Numbered from the stretch's first letter, positions 41,134 through 51,050 are shown. The stretch is 64,000 nt of DNA from an uncultured Bacteroidales bacterium (GCA_902787575.1 CADAGX010000015.1:114743-178742), one strand, 5' to 3'. A program made the numbers and translations. Notes: generated by a model not told the origin, from the letters alone.

Positions 41134-42996
41134 ATGTACATCAAGAGTGAACTTGAGGCAAAAAGCATGGATGAGTTGCTATTGCTGGCAAAAAAAGAAA
41201 ATGCCGAACTCTCTAACGACAAAGCAACCCTTATCTATAATATTATAGACGCTGCTTCTATGCAGGACACACGCATACAGGCAGCACAGCCACAGCCAAA
41301 AAAACGCGGACGGAAGTCGAAAGCCGAAAAAGAGGCTGAAGCAACCGAGGAAAGCACCGTGAAGCAGGAGGAAACCGAAGCGCCGGCGCCCAAGAAACGC
41401 GGCCGGAAGACGAAGGCAGAGAAGGAGGCTGAGGCAGCTGAAGCACAGCCGAAAGCTGAAGAGAAAACGGCACAACCCGCAGAAGAACCTGCCGAGGCTC
41501 CCACTCGCAAGCGTCGCAAACGCATTGGCGAAGCACGTGCCGAAGCAGACCAGGCGATGGAAGCTGCAGCCGTGGCTGTGAAAACAAAGAAAAAGGAAGT
41601 TCCACTGACGGAAGACGAGGAGATGCAAATGCTGGAACAAGACGAAGAAACTGTGGCAACAGACGTGGCCGAGACAAAACCACGTGTTGCAGGAAAAGCC
41701 ATCAGCGACGATTTCATCATCATACAAGACATCCCGTCGGTAGACGACATGGCACAGGACTTCGAACCGGCTCCACTTATTCAGGAAACAGAGCGCGAAG
41801 AAGAAATTGCCGAGCCTGAGACACGCGTTACGGCAGCCCCTGCACTGATACAGAGAAAGGAAGAAACGCGCTACGACTTTGGAGAAAATATCCGTGGCGA
41901 AGGAGTGCTGGAGGTGATGAACGAGGGATACGGATTCCTGCGCAGCAGCGACTACAATTACCTCAGCAGCCCAGACGATATATACGTCAGCACTCAGCTG
42001 ATACGCCAATATGGACTCAAGACGGGCGACGTAGTGGAAGGTCCGGTGCGTCCGCCGCGAGACAACGAGAAGTTCTTCCCGCTGATTAAAGTGACGCAAA
42101 TAAACGGATGCAACCCACAGGTAACGCGCAACAGGAGCCCGTTCGAAAACTTGACACCACTTTTCCCCGACGAGAAGTTCCAGTTGTGCAGCGGACAGAA
42201 CGATTCGCTGTCGGCTCGCGTGGTGGATCTCTTCGCACCCATCGGCAAAGGACAGCGTGCCCTCATTGTGGCACAGCCAAAGACGGGAAAGACACTTTTG
42301 ATGAAAGACATCGCAAATGCCATAGCCGCCAACCATCCTGAGGCATATCTGATGATGCTGCTCATCGACGAGCGACCCGAGGAAGTAACCGACATGGCTC
42401 GCACGGTGAAGGCCGAAGTGATTGCAAGCACCTTCGACGAACCAGCCGAGCGCCACGTAAAAATTGCAGGCATCGTGCTGGAAAAAGCAAAGCGAATGGT
42501 GGAATGCGGCCACGACGTTGTGATTTTCCTCGACTCCATTACGCGACTGGCACGCGCATACAACACAGTTTCGCCGGCAAGTGGAAAAGTGCTGAGCGGA
42601 GGTGTGGACGCAAACGCGCTGCACAAGCCCAAACGATTCTTCGGTGCGGCCAGAAATATTGAGAACGGCGGCAGCCTGACTATCATTGCCACCGCCCTGA
42701 TAGACACAGGAAGCAAGATGGACGAAGTCATCTTCGAGGAATTCAAAGGCACGGGAAACATGGAACTGCAGTTAGACAGAATCCTCAGCAATAAGCGAAT
42801 TTTCCCGGCCGTAAACATCGTAGCCAGCAGTACGCGCCGCGACGACTTGCTGCAAGACCGTCTCACGCTCGACCGCATGTGGATTTTGCGCAAATACCTC
42901 AGCGACATGAACCCCATTGAGGCCATGACAGAAGTGAAGAGCCGCCTTGAGGGTACAAAAAACAACGAGGAGTTTCTGATGAGCATGAACTCGTAG
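41134..42996 (+). CDS. rho: Transcription termination factor Rho with disordered N-terminal insertion
   Basis: 620 residues from the ATG at 41134 ([21 protein letters not shown]), well over the ~420 of E. coli Rho. The extra length is a charged Glu/Ala/Lys-rich insertion at residues ~50-240, with repeated [15 protein letters not shown] blocks and further acidic stretches. The RNA-binding fold follows ([32 protein letters not shown]), then the hexameric ATPase with Walker [37 protein letters not shown] and [19 protein letters not shown]. In Bacteroides the corresponding disordered region drives Rho condensates, so a similar role is likely here. Confidence 0.97.
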   Translation: MYIKSELEAKSMDELLLLAKKENAELSNDKATLIYNIIDAASMQDTRIQAAQPQPKKRGRKSKAEKEAEATEESTVKQEETEAPAPKKRGRKTKAEKEAEAAEAQPKAEEKTAQPAEEPAEAPTRKRRKRIGEARAEADQAMEAAAVAVKTKKKEVPLTEDEEMQMLEQDEETVATDVAETKPRVAGKAISDDFIIIQDIPSVDDMAQDFEPAPLIQETEREEEIAEPETRVTAAPALIQRKEETRYDFGENIRGEGVLEVMNEGYGFLRSSDYNYLSSPDDIYVSTQLIRQYGLKTGDVVEGPVRPPRDNEKFFPLIKVTQINGCNPQVTRNRSPFENLTPLFPDEKFQLCSGQNDSLSARVVDLFAPIGKGQRALIVAQPKTGKTLLMKDIANAIAANHPEAYLMMLLIDERPEEVTDMARTVKAEVIASTFDEPAERHVKIAGIVLEKAKRMVECGHDVVIFLDSITRLARAYNTVSPASGKVLSGGVDANALHKPKRFFGAARNIENGGSLTIIATALIDTGSKMDEVIFEEFKGTGNMELQLDRILSNKRIFPAVNIVASSTRRDDLLQDRLTLDRMWILRKYLSDMNPIEAMTEVKSRLEGTKNNEEFLMSMNS

Positions 42997-43011
42997 AAAA
43001 AATACTGCCTT

Positions 43012-44175
43012 ATGCGACGTGTTTTCCTGACCATAACCTGCGTCATTGCGACACTTGCTTTCGCACAAAACGACGCGAGCCTCTACCTGAAACTAAAGGG
43101 GCTGGAGCCAACAGACACGCTCACCCTTGAGTGGGGCGCGACGAACAAGACTACGAGCCCGACCTTTGCACAACAAGGTGCCAAAGGCGAAAACAACTTC
43201 TCCATCAGCCTGCAAGAACCGCGCCTCATCTTGGTGGGAGTGAAAGGATACGCCGGCGAATACGAGATTGTGCTGTCGCCAGGCGAAAAAGCAAGCGTCA
43301 CAGGCCTGGTTAAGAAGAAACGAAACGAGAAACACAACGATGTGTTTTTCCAAAAGATGCACGCCAACGGAGCGAAACATCAGGCGGCTTACGAAAAAGC
43401 ACTGCACGTATACAAACAGCATCAAGACAGCATCGACATAAAGGTGTTCAATGAGTACAAAGACGTACATCGTTTTATGGAAAAGGCGAAACACGACAAC
43501 AATGAGGAAGCCATCGCCGAGATGTACCAAACGATGCACGGAGAAAGCTACATCGACCGCGTGATGAATACCTTCTTGGAACGCGAGCATTTCCTCTACG
43601 AAACAGTGGAAAAATACAGCGGAGATTTCATGGGACCGCTGTTGCTGCTTCGTCTGGCAGGCCGATTGGACAAGTCCTACCAGCCACTTTACGACAAAAT
43701 GGGCGAGGGCGCAAAGAATTCGGCCTACGGACGCGAAGTGAAAGAAGAAGTTTATCCGCTGACGCTCGTCGGAACCAAAGCTCTGCCTGTGACAGTAACG
43801 GATACTGAAGGAAATGAGAAAGAAGTCTCCTTTTACGGACCTGGCGTAAAGTACACATTAATAGACTTCTGGGCAAGCTGGTGCGAGCCGTGCAGGAAGG
43901 AAATTCCAAACCTCAAGTTGATTTACGAGCGATACGCCGACAAAGGGCTCAGAATTGTAAGTATCAGCGCCGATGCAATTGTCGAGGACTGGGACGAGAG
44001 CCTCAAAGAACTGAAAATGCCGTGGCAGAACTACATAGATTTGAGCCGCGAAGCGATAAAGCAATACAACGTGCAATACATTCCAAAAGTCATTCTCGTA
44101 GATAGCAAAGGCAATATCATCGAAGAGAAACTGCGAGGCAAGGAAATCTCCGACGCGCTGGACAAACTATTCTAA
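43012..44175 (+). CDS. TlpA-like thiol-disulfide protein with DUF4369-type N-terminal domain
   Basis: 387 residues with a signal peptide ([18 protein letters not shown]). The N-terminal ~100 residues are a beta domain of the DUF4369 kind ([36 protein letters not shown]). A helical linker follows, then a thioredoxin domain with active site [16 protein letters not shown] (WCxxC) near residue 288 and the cis-Pro segment [11 protein letters not shown]. It probably acts as a periplasmic thiol oxidoreductase for protein folding or cytochrome maturation. It begins 15 bases after rho, so it may share that transcript. Confidence 0.85.
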   Translation: MRRVFLTITCVIATLAFAQNDASLYLKLKGLEPTDTLTLEWGATNKTTSPTFAQQGAKGENNFSISLQEPRLILVGVKGYAGEYEIVLSPGEKASVTGLVKKKRNEKHNDVFFQKMHANGAKHQAAYEKALHVYKQHQDSIDIKVFNEYKDVHRFMEKAKHDNNEEAIAEMYQTMHGESYIDRVMNTFLEREHFLYETVEKYSGDFMGPLLLLRLAGRLDKSYQPLYDKMGEGAKNSAYGREVKEEVYPLTLVGTKALPVTVTDTEGNEKEVSFYGPGVKYTLIDFWASWCEPCRKEIPNLKLIYERYADKGLRIVSISADAIVEDWDESLKELKMPWQNYIDLSREAIKQYNVQYIPKVILVDSKGNIIEEKLRGKEISDALDKLF

Positions 44176-44238
44176 GCCAGGGAAATAATTCGGTATAGCA
44201 GAAAAAGCAAAAACACATATAGTTAAAATCACTTAAAA

Positions 44239-44294
44239 CGTCGCATTCAGCCATACAAAACGAAGTTTTGGCGAATGCGACGCTTCGTTTTTTC
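44239..44294 (+). terminator. Long hairpin terminator after the TlpA-like gene
   Basis: Outer arms CGTCGCATTC (44239-44248) and GAATGCGACG (44273-44282) pair perfectly, and inner arms CAAAAC/GTTTTG pair around GAA, giving one long interrupted stem. CTTCGTTTTTTC follows. The GCGACG half-site resembles the phased repeats, so the element may be derived from one. Confidence 0.75.
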
Positions 44295-44314
44295 AACTTT
44301 TTTCCGTACCTTTG
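44284..44314 (+). promoter_or_regulatory. Promoter of the RND efflux operon
   Basis: TACCTTTG (44307-44314) is a good -7 box; TTCG (44284-44287) stands 19 bases upstream as a one-mismatch -33 box. The leader is about 70 bases. No regulator gene lies next to the operon. Confidence 0.55.
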
Positions 44315-44392
44315 CACCCGATTTTACGTATTATATATAATAAGGTATAGCATTTTTATTTTCGACAAATGAATCAAACAAAATATCGAACT

Positions 44393-45508
44393 ATGAGAAA
44401 GAATTTCAGAAAGGTCGTACTGACCAGTGCAACAGCCCTGCTCGTTCTTAGCTCCTGCGGAGGCAAGGGACAACAGCAGCAGTCTATCGTAGAATACCCC
44501 ACCGTAAAAGTGGAGAAGGCCGACATCACACTCGAAACCCGCTATAGCGCCACGATTCGCGGCCGTCAGGATATCGAAGTTTACCCGCAGGTGGGCGGCA
44601 CACTGCAGCGACTGCTCGTTACGGAAGGGCAGACAGTAAAAAAAGGACAGACACTTTTCATCATAGACCAAGTGCCGTATCAGGCTGCCCTCAACACGGC
44701 AGAAGCAGCACTGAAGGCCGCAAAGGCACAAGAGGCCACGGCACAACTGAGCTACGACAGCCGGAAGAAACTTTTCGACGAGGAGGTCGTGAGCGATTTC
44801 GACTTGCAAACCGCACAAAATACACTTCTCTCGGCCAAAGCCTCGGTTGCCCAAGCCGAAGCACAGGTGGTGAACGCCAGAAACTCGCTGTCGTACACCG
44901 TGGTTAAAAGCCCGGCCGACGGCGTCGTAGGCACGTTGCCTTTCAGACAAGGTGCACTGGTGGGACCGAGCATGCCTCAGTCGCTGACTACCGTGTCTGA
45001 CAACAACCAAATGTACGTTTACTTTAGCATGAACGAAGCGCAGTTCCTCCAACTCACGCGCCAGAACGGCAGCGTGGAGAACGCCATTGCCAACATGCCA
45101 GCTGTGGAGCTGCAACTCGTGGACGGCAGCATCTACGAACTGAAAGGCAAGGTGGAGTCGGCCAGCGGCGTGGTGGACCGCGCAACGGGCAGCGTACAGC
45201 TGAGAGCCGTGTTCGACAATCCCAACCACATGCTGCATTCCGGTTCGACGGGCAACGTAATTATTCCGCAGACGCTCAAAGACGCACTGCTGATACCCGC
45301 CACCGCAGCAGCTCAAACGCAGGATAAATACAGAGTATACGCCGTAGATAAGGATGGTGTGGCTCACAGCCAGATTATCTCCATCCTACCCCAGAATAAC
45401 GGCAAGCAGTTTATCGTGACGGAAGGCATCGCCGAAGGTACCGAGATAGTTGCCGAGGGAGCAAACATGGTGAAGGACGACCAGCAAGTGAAGTCAGTTA
45501 ATAAATAA
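44393..45508 (+). CDS. RND efflux periplasmic adaptor lipoprotein (AcrA/MexA family)
   Basis: 371 residues from the ATG at 44393 (MRKNFRKVVLTSATALLVLSSCGG); a start at 44369 is possible. The lipobox LVLSSC predicts a lipid-anchored adaptor. Domains in order: lipoyl half (DIEVYPQVGGTLQRLLVTEGQTVKKGQ), coiled-coil hairpin (residues ~95-165, ALKAAKAQEATAQLSYDSRKKLFDEEVVSDFD), second lipoyl half (YTVVKSPADGVVGTL), then beta-barrel and membrane-proximal domains. It links the RND pump to the outer-membrane channel encoded two genes downstream. Confidence 0.95.
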   Translation: MRKNFRKVVLTSATALLVLSSCGGKGQQQQSIVEYPTVKVEKADITLETRYSATIRGRQDIEVYPQVGGTLQRLLVTEGQTVKKGQTLFIIDQVPYQAALNTAEAALKAAKAQEATAQLSYDSRKKLFDEEVVSDFDLQTAQNTLLSAKASVAQAEAQVVNARNSLSYTVVKSPADGVVGTLPFRQGALVGPSMPQSLTTVSDNNQMYVYFSMNEAQFLQLTRQNGSVENAIANMPAVELQLVDGSIYELKGKVESASGVVDRATGSVQLRAVFDNPNHMLHSGSTGNVIIPQTLKDALLIPATAAAQTQDKYRVYAVDKDGVAHSQIISILPQNNGKQFIVTEGIAEGTEIVAEGANMVKDDQQVKSVNK

Positions 45509-45528
45509 GTAGCTGAAGAAAAGAAATT

Positions 45529-48500
45529 ATGAAAGGCAATATCTTTATCAAACGCCCTGTGATGGCTTTGTCAATAGCCATCGTCATCTTACTTTTGGGC
45601 GGCATCTCATACTTTAACTTGCCCGTGGAGCAATTCCCCGACATTGCGCCGCCAACGGTTGTCGTTAGCGCCACTTATCCTGGCGCGAGCGCCGAGGCAG
45701 TAACAAAGGCCGTTGTTCAACCGCTCGAAGAAAGTATCAACGGTGTGGAGAATATGATGTACATGACATCGACCACCACCAACTCCGGTAGCGCTACGAT
45801 TACAGTTTTCTTCAAGCAGGGTACGAATCCCGACATGGCAGCCGTGAACGTGCAGAACCGCGTTTCGATGGCACAGGGTTTGCTGCCGCAGGAAGTGACG
45901 ATGATTGGCGTCACAACCTTCAAGCGGCAGACTTCTTTCCTGCAGATTAATGCGCTGGTGAGCGACGTGCCAGAGTACGATCAGAACTTCATGGCCAACT
46001 ATATGAACATCAACGTCACGCCACAACTCAAGAGAATTCAGGGCGTGGGTGAAGTTTTTGCGCTGGGTGCTGCATATTCGTTGCGCATATGGATGAAACC
46101 TGAGGTAATGGCCCAATACAGACTCATTCCCTCCGATATTACTGGCTGTCTGGCAGAACAAAACTTGGAGGCCGCAGTCGGAAAGTTGGGCGAAAAACCT
46201 GTCGAAGGCGGACATGGAGACGACGTAAACAATGTGTATCAGTACACGATGCGATATACAGGCCGTCTGAAAAGTGTGGAAGAGTTTGAGAATATCGTTA
46301 TCACAGCAAAGCCCGACGGGAGCCTGCTTCATCTGAAAGATGTCGCCGACATAGAATTGGGACAGGCAGACTATGGCTACAGCGGAATGGTGAACGGAAA
46401 ACCATCCGTGCAGTTCATGGCTTTCCAGTTGGCAGGTGCTAACGCAAAAGAGACGAACGACCGCTTCACGGCCAAGCTGCAAGAACTGAGCAAAGACCTG
46501 CCGAAAGGAATGCATTTCACGCAGATGATGTCGAGCAACGACTTCTTGCTGGAATCGATGGCTAACGTAGAAGAAACGCTGGTCATCGCAATTCTGCTGG
46601 TAATCCTCGTAGTTTATTTCTTCCTGCAAGATTTCAAAGCCACACTCATCCCTTCCATCTCCATTATCATCTCATTGGTGGGAACATTTGCGGCACTTCA
46701 GGTGGCTGGCTTCACACTCAACTTGCTTACGCTATTTGCTCTGGTGCTTGCCATCGGAACGGTGGTGGATGACGCCATCGTGGTGGTGGAAGCTGTGCAA
46801 GCCAAGTTCGACGCAGGCTACAAGAGTGCTTATCAGGCTACGAAGGATGCGTTGGCAGACGTAACAATGGCCGTAATATCTTGCACATTCGTATTTATGG
46901 CTGTGTTTATTCCCGTTACGATGATGGGCGGCACGAGCGGCATGTTCTACACGCAGTTCGGTATCACGCTGGCCACGGCCGTCGGCATTTCGTGCGTCAG
47001 CGCCCTCGTGGTATGTCCAGCCCTTTGTGCCATGCTGATGCGCCCAAGCGACGGTAGTAAGAGCGCCAAGAGCTTCAACGGCCGTGTTCGTGCAGCCTAC
47101 AACGCGTCGTTCGGCGCCGTCATGCGCAAATATAGCCGCTATCTCCACGGTGTGGTGAATCACCGCTGGGTTGCGTGGGGCAGCGTGGTGGCAGCCTTCG
47201 TATTGCTATATCTCACCATGACGAATCTGCCCAAAGGCCTCGTGCCGCAGGAAGACCAAGGCGTGCTGATGGTGAACGTCACATGTGCTCCGGGCTCGAA
47301 TCTCGGTGTCACAGAAAAAGTGCTGGACAAGGTACAGGAGATTATTGCACAAGACGAGGACATACAGGACTTCTCGCGCGTGTCGGGTTATGGTATGATG
47401 AGTGGACAAGGCGCAGCCAACGCCATGGTTATCCTCCGCTTGAAGCATTGGAGCAAACGTTCCGGAAACTGGATACCGGGCAGCGGATTCATTCATAACT
47501 CGTCCATCAAGAAATATATGCTCATGGGACGGCTGGCCCGCGAAGTGCCGGAGGCTCAAATCTTCGTGTTCGAACCAGGTATGATACCGGGTTACGGTAT
47601 GGGTTCCAACGTGGACTTGCATCTGCAGGACAAGTCGGACGGCGACAAAGAGAAGTTCCTGGAGATGACACAGAAGTTCCTGGGTGTGCTGAATCAGCGT
47701 CCCGAGGTGCAAATGGCGATGACCAGCTACGCGCGCACCTATCCACAATTAAAAGTCGAAGTGGACGCAGCGCAGTGCAAGCGTGCTGGCATTTCGCCGG
47801 CAACTGTGCTATCCACACTTGGCAGCTATTGCGGCGGCTCGTACGTCTCGAACTTCAACCAGTTCGGCAAGGTGTATCGCGTGATGTTGCAGGCCGACCC
47901 GAAATATCGTACGCAGGAAACAGACCTGTCGAACATGTACGTGCGCAACGGCACAGGTGTTGCGCCACTTTCGCAGTTCGTCAAGCTGACTCCCGTGCTT
48001 GGGCCGGAGAATGACACACGTTTCAACCTGTTCTCCGAAATCAGCATTATGTGCTCGCCCTCTCAAGGATATACTTCCACGGACGTGATGCGCGCCATCG
48101 AAGAGGTGAAACAGCAGACGCTGCCCGATTTCATTTCATACGAGTACGGCAGCATTTCGCGCGAAGAGCACCAGACAATGGGTTCGAATCAGACGATACT
48201 CATCTATGCGGTGTGTGTCATCCTCATTTTCCTCATTCTGTCTTCGCTCTACGAAAGTTTCTTTGTTCCCTTCTCGGTCATACTTTCCGTACCTGCGGGC
48301 TTGATGGGTTCGTTCGCCTTCGCGTGGTTGTGGAACCAAATATATAAGGTATTCCCTCCCATCGGCCAGATAGAAAATAATATCTACCTGCAAACAGGTG
48401 TGATTATGCTCATCGGACTGCTGGCAAAGACAGCCATCCTTATCACAGAGTTCGCGCTCGAGCGCCGGCGCAAAGGCATGGGCATCGTGGAAGCGGCTTA

Positions 48501-48804
48501 CGCAGCTGCAGAAGCACGCTTGCGTCCCATCCTGATGACGGTTCTCACCTGCGTACTTGGCATGATGCCGCTGCTCTTCTCTACTGGAGCCGGCGCAAAT
48601 GGCAACCGCACGATTGGTGTAGGCGTAGTGGGAGGAATGGTTGTAGGTACTGCCGCAATCCTCTTTACGGTGCCTGTCTTCTTTATCTTCTTCGAGTGGA
48701 TTCAGGAGAAAGTGCGTCCCGCAATGAAAGAAGAGGCCGACCAGCAGTTCCTGAAGGAACGCGAAAGGATTAACGCCGAAAGGGAAGAATTCAAAAACGA
48801 CTAA
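45529..48804 (+). CDS. RND multidrug efflux permease (AcrB/HAE1 family)
   Basis: 1091 residues, the usual length for HAE1 pumps plus a ~40-residue acidic tail. Twelve membrane helices with two large periplasmic loops. FIKRPVMALSIAIVILLLGGISYFNLPVEQFPDIAPP is the typical first helix; FALVLAIGTVVDDAIVVVEAVQ holds the paired Asp residues of TM4 that relay protons; LIGLLAKTAILITEFA matches TM10 with its conserved Lys. It exports drugs, bile acids or other amphiphiles using the proton gradient. It begins 20 bases after the adaptor gene and is followed 12 bases later by the channel gene. Confidence 0.97.
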   Translation: MKGNIFIKRPVMALSIAIVILLLGGISYFNLPVEQFPDIAPPTVVVSATYPGASAEAVTKAVVQPLEESINGVENMMYMTSTTTNSGSATITVFFKQGTNPDMAAVNVQNRVSMAQGLLPQEVTMIGVTTFKRQTSFLQINALVSDVPEYDQNFMANYMNINVTPQLKRIQGVGEVFALGAAYSLRIWMKPEVMAQYRLIPSDITGCLAEQNLEAAVGKLGEKPVEGGHGDDVNNVYQYTMRYTGRLKSVEEFENIVITAKPDGSLLHLKDVADIELGQADYGYSGMVNGKPSVQFMAFQLAGANAKETNDRFTAKLQELSKDLPKGMHFTQMMSSNDFLLESMANVEETLVIAILLVILVVYFFLQDFKATLIPSISIIISLVGTFAALQVAGFTLNLLTLFALVLAIGTVVDDAIVVVEAVQAKFDAGYKSAYQATKDALADVTMAVISCTFVFMAVFIPVTMMGGTSGMFYTQFGITLATAVGISCVSALVVCPALCAMLMRPSDGSKSAKSFNGRVRAAYNASFGAVMRKYSRYLHGVVNHRWVAWGSVVAAFVLLYLTMTNLPKGLVPQEDQGVLMVNVTCAPGSNLGVTEKVLDKVQEIIAQDEDIQDFSRVSGYGMMSGQGAANAMVILRLKHWSKRSGNWIPGSGFIHNSSIKKYMLMGRLAREVPEAQIFVFEPGMIPGYGMGSNVDLHLQDKSDGDKEKFLEMTQKFLGVLNQRPEVQMAMTSYARTYPQLKVEVDAAQCKRAGISPATVLSTLGSYCGGSYVSNFNQFGKVYRVMLQADPKYRTQETDLSNMYVRNGTGVAPLSQFVKLTPVLGPENDTRFNLFSEISIMCSPSQGYTSTDVMRAIEEVKQQTLPDFISYEYGSISREEHQTMGSNQTILIYAVCVILIFLILSSLYESFFVPFSVILSVPAGLMGSFAFAWLWNQIYKVFPPIGQIENNIYLQTGVIMLIGLLAKTAILITEFALERRRKGMGIVEAAYAAAEARLRPILMTVLTCVLGMMPLLFSTGAGANGNRTIGVGVVGGMVVGTAAILFTVPVFFIFFEWIQEKVRPAMKEEADQQFLKERERINAEREEFKND

Positions 48805-48816
48805 ATCATATCTAAA

Positions 48817-50232
48817 ATGACAAAGATGAGATATACAGTTCTGGTGCTCTGCACTGCACTTCTGAGCAGTTGTGGCATCTTCAAGAACTATGAACGGCCG
48901 GCAGACATAACGGCCGACGGAATTTTTGGCGACGCACAGAGCGGCGAGAAAGGCTTGGGCGATCTGGAATGGCGCCAGCTGTTCACAGACCCGACACTTC
49001 AGACACTCATCGAGAAGGCACTGGCGCAGAATAGCAACATGCGGCAGGCCGACCTGCGCATCGAGGAAGCGCAGAACAACCTGAAAGCGGCCCGCCTGGC
49101 TTTCGCACCCAGCTTGGCATTCACGCCCAGCGGAACAATTAGCGGCATCATAGACCCGTACGACCGCGACAAGTATAAGGCCGTGATGGGCAACGGAGCC
49201 AGCAAAACGTACTCTTTCCCGCTGGCGCTGAACTGGCAGATAGACTGTTTCGGCACGCTGCGCAATACAAAGAAAGGCCGTGAAGTGGCCGTAGAGCACA
49301 TGAAAAGCGTGCGGCAAGCCGTGCAAACGGCGCTGGTGGCCAACGTAGCAAATCTTTACTACACGCTGGCGATGCTCGATCAGCAGCTGGCCATCGCACA
49401 AGAGACCACACAGAAATGGGAGAAGACGCTACAGATGACGCGACACCTCATGGAGGCAGGACAGGCCAACAAAGCCGCAGTGGCAAGCACGGAAGCCAAC
49501 TTCTGGTCTATCAAATCCAGCGTGGTAACCATCGAATACAACATCCGACAGGTGGAAAATGCGCTGTGCACCATTCTGGGACAGACGCCGGGCCACGTAA
49601 GTCGCGGCGCACTCACGTCCTTCAGCGTGCCAGCCGTATGCGAAACAGGACTGCCCATCGGTTTGCTGAGCCGTCGGCCGGATGTAAAGCAGGCAGAGCT
49701 GGCGCTGGCCAGCGCGTTCTACAACAAGAACATAGCTAAGGCCGCATTCTATCCCTCGCTCACACTTTCAGCCACGGGTCAGTATGCAAATTCAGTCACG
49801 GGTGCAGGAATTGTGAATCCCGGCGGCATCATCATGGCCGCAGTAGCCAGTTTGGCACAGCCCATCTTCCAAAACGGCAAGATTCGCGCTGCATACAAGA
49901 ACAGCAAGGCGGAGATGGAGATTGCCACCATCGGCTTCCAGCAGAAACTGCTCGACGCAGGCGCCGAAGTGAACAACGCAATGGCAGCCATACGTGCCGA
50001 CCGAGAGGAAAAGACCTTCATCGACAATCAGGTGAAGAGCTATCAGGACGCAGTGGACGCCAACGAAAAACTTTTCCGCCAAAGCAATTACAACTATCTG
50101 AACGTGCTTACGGCACAGAGCGGCCTTCTCAACGCGCAGCTCAACCAGACAGCTAACGACTTCCAACTCGTGGCAGACGTCATCACGCTCTATCAGGCTT
50201 TGGGCGGCGGAGCCGACACCAACGCAGAGTAA
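48817..50232 (+). CDS. RND efflux outer-membrane channel lipoprotein (TolC/OprM/NodT family)
   Basis: 471 residues. Lipobox in MTKMRYTVLVLCTALLSSCGIF. Two tandem outer-membrane efflux protein repeats: the first around WRQLFTDPTLQTLIEKALAQNSNMRQADLRIEEAQNNLKAARLAFAPSLAFTPSG, the second around LLSRRPDVKQAELALASAFYNKNIAKAAFYPSLTLSATGQY. The last third has the LNVLTAQSGLLNAQL helix typical of the family. It forms the trimeric outer-membrane tunnel for the pump encoded just upstream and ends the three-gene operon. Confidence 0.96.
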   Translation: MTKMRYTVLVLCTALLSSCGIFKNYERPADITADGIFGDAQSGEKGLGDLEWRQLFTDPTLQTLIEKALAQNSNMRQADLRIEEAQNNLKAARLAFAPSLAFTPSGTISGIIDPYDRDKYKAVMGNGASKTYSFPLALNWQIDCFGTLRNTKKGREVAVEHMKSVRQAVQTALVANVANLYYTLAMLDQQLAIAQETTQKWEKTLQMTRHLMEAGQANKAAVASTEANFWSIKSSVVTIEYNIRQVENALCTILGQTPGHVSRGALTSFSVPAVCETGLPIGLLSRRPDVKQAELALASAFYNKNIAKAAFYPSLTLSATGQYANSVTGAGIVNPGGIIMAAVASLAQPIFQNGKIRAAYKNSKAEMEIATIGFQQKLLDAGAEVNNAMAAIRADREEKTFIDNQVKSYQDAVDANEKLFRQSNYNYLNVLTAQSGLLNAQLNQTANDFQLVADVITLYQALGGGADTNAE

Positions 50233-50253
50233 GCGTCACATCAGATAAGACGT

Positions 50254-50290
50254 AAGGCTCCCTCGGCACAAGCTGAGGGAGCCTTTTTTA
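50254..50290 (+). terminator. Terminator of the RND efflux operon
   Basis: Stem GGCTCCCTC...GAGGGAGCC (50256-50283) with inner GC pairs and an ACAA loop is followed by TTTTTTAT. Confidence 0.9.
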
Positions 50291-50292
50291 TA

Positions 50293-50377
50293 GCGACGCG
50301 TCGCAAGTGAAAATGCGACGTGTAGTTTTCATTCACGCGACGTGTAGTTTTCGCTCACGCCACACGTCGCATTTTTC
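50293..50377. repeat. 22-bp phased palindromic repeat array, locus G (4 units)
   Basis: Units at 50293, 50315, 50337 and 50359, all exactly 22 bp apart. The cores are GCGACGCGTCGC, GCGACGTGTAG, GCGACGTGTAG and GCCACACGTCGC. Units 2 and 3 also share the spacer (TTTTC..TCAC). The array fills the space between two converging terminators and is the most regular in the window. Confidence 0.88.
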
Positions 50378-50392
50378 AAGGCAAAGGCAGGC

Positions 50393-50429
50393 GAAAAAAA
50401 AGTGCGCCTCACCTTACGGAGAAGCGCAC
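50393..50429 (-). terminator. Terminator of the DUF3127 gene
   Basis: On the minus strand GTGCGC (50429-50424) pairs with GCGCAC (50407-50402), with partial inner pairing, followed by eight T. Confidence 0.85.
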
Positions 50430-50474
50430 ATTGTACGTTCAGGAAATAACGGGCTGAATCAGCCACGATAAGCC

Positions 50475-50912
50475 TTAGAAAGGCAGGTCCTCACCAGGAT
50501 TCGAAGCAAAGGGCGCGCCGGCAGTCAAGTCGGCAGGTGCGGCCGTCGGAGCAGCACTCGCTGCAGGAGCAGCCGAGGGTGCGGGCGCAGGGCCAAAAGG
50601 TGCGGCGTCAGGCTGAGCAACGGGCGCAGCAGCGTCCTGATTGCGGTCCACGCGGAAAGCACGAATACTATTGAACCAACGGCCGTTGAACTCGCGGGCA
50701 TCCACGTCGAAACTTACAGTCACCACCTCTCCCAGCTGGAGATTAAACTGCTGCATCTTGTCGGCGCCGAATACTTCGAAATACATCTTTCGAGGAAACT
50801 GCTGATCGACAGATTCTATCACATACTGTCCGCAAATCCACTCATTGCCCGTCCTGGAAGAAGTGCCTCGACGAGGCTCCAGAACTTGGATAATCTTTCC
50901 TGTAAAATCCAT
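50475..50912 (-). CDS. DUF3127 single-stranded-DNA-binding-like protein with SSB-type tail
   Basis: 145 residues from the ATG at 50912 (MDFTGKIIQVLEPRRGTSS); the longer frame overlaps promoter DNA. The N-terminal ~90 residues match DUF3127, an OB-fold-like family (NEWICGQYVIESVDQQFPRKMYFEVFGADKMQQFNLQLGEVVTVSFDVDAREFNGRWFNSIRAFRVD). A Pro/Ala-rich linker of ~50 residues then leads to PGEDLPF, which looks like the acidic hydrophobic tip by which SSB proteins recruit partners. It could therefore bind single-stranded nucleic acid and dock replication or repair proteins. The biochemical role is inferred. Confidence 0.82.
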   Translation of the reverse strand: MDFTGKIIQVLEPRRGTSSRTGNEWICGQYVIESVDQQFPRKMYFEVFGADKMQQFNLQLGEVVTVSFDVDAREFNGRWFNSIRAFRVDRNQDAAAPVAQPDAAPFGPAPAPSAAPAASAAPTAAPADLTAGAPFASNPGEDLPF

Positions 50913-50992
50913 ATCGTTACTAAAAATATTAAATGTTTCGGGCCACAAAGTTACTAAAAAAATTATAAAACCGACTTTTTCCATTTAATTTT

Positions 50993-51036
50993 TTTGCTGT
51001 CTCACGGAAAATGTCTAAATTTGCTGTAAAATACAG
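50993..51036 (+). promoter_or_regulatory. Promoter of dnaN with an overlapping palindrome at the start point
   Basis: TTTG (50993-50996), exactly 19 bases and TAAATTTG (51016-51023). Immediately after, CTGTA-AAA-TACAG (51024-51036) is a symmetric site covering the expected transcript start, well placed for a repressor. Confidence 0.65.
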
Positions 51037-51050
51037 TAAACTTCAAGAAT

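Noticed and set aside
41179-42624. 481-codon open frame opposite rho
   Set aside because: It is antisense to the conserved rho gene. Its Cys/Phe/Leu-rich sequence is the mirror of Glu/Ala/Lys codons.
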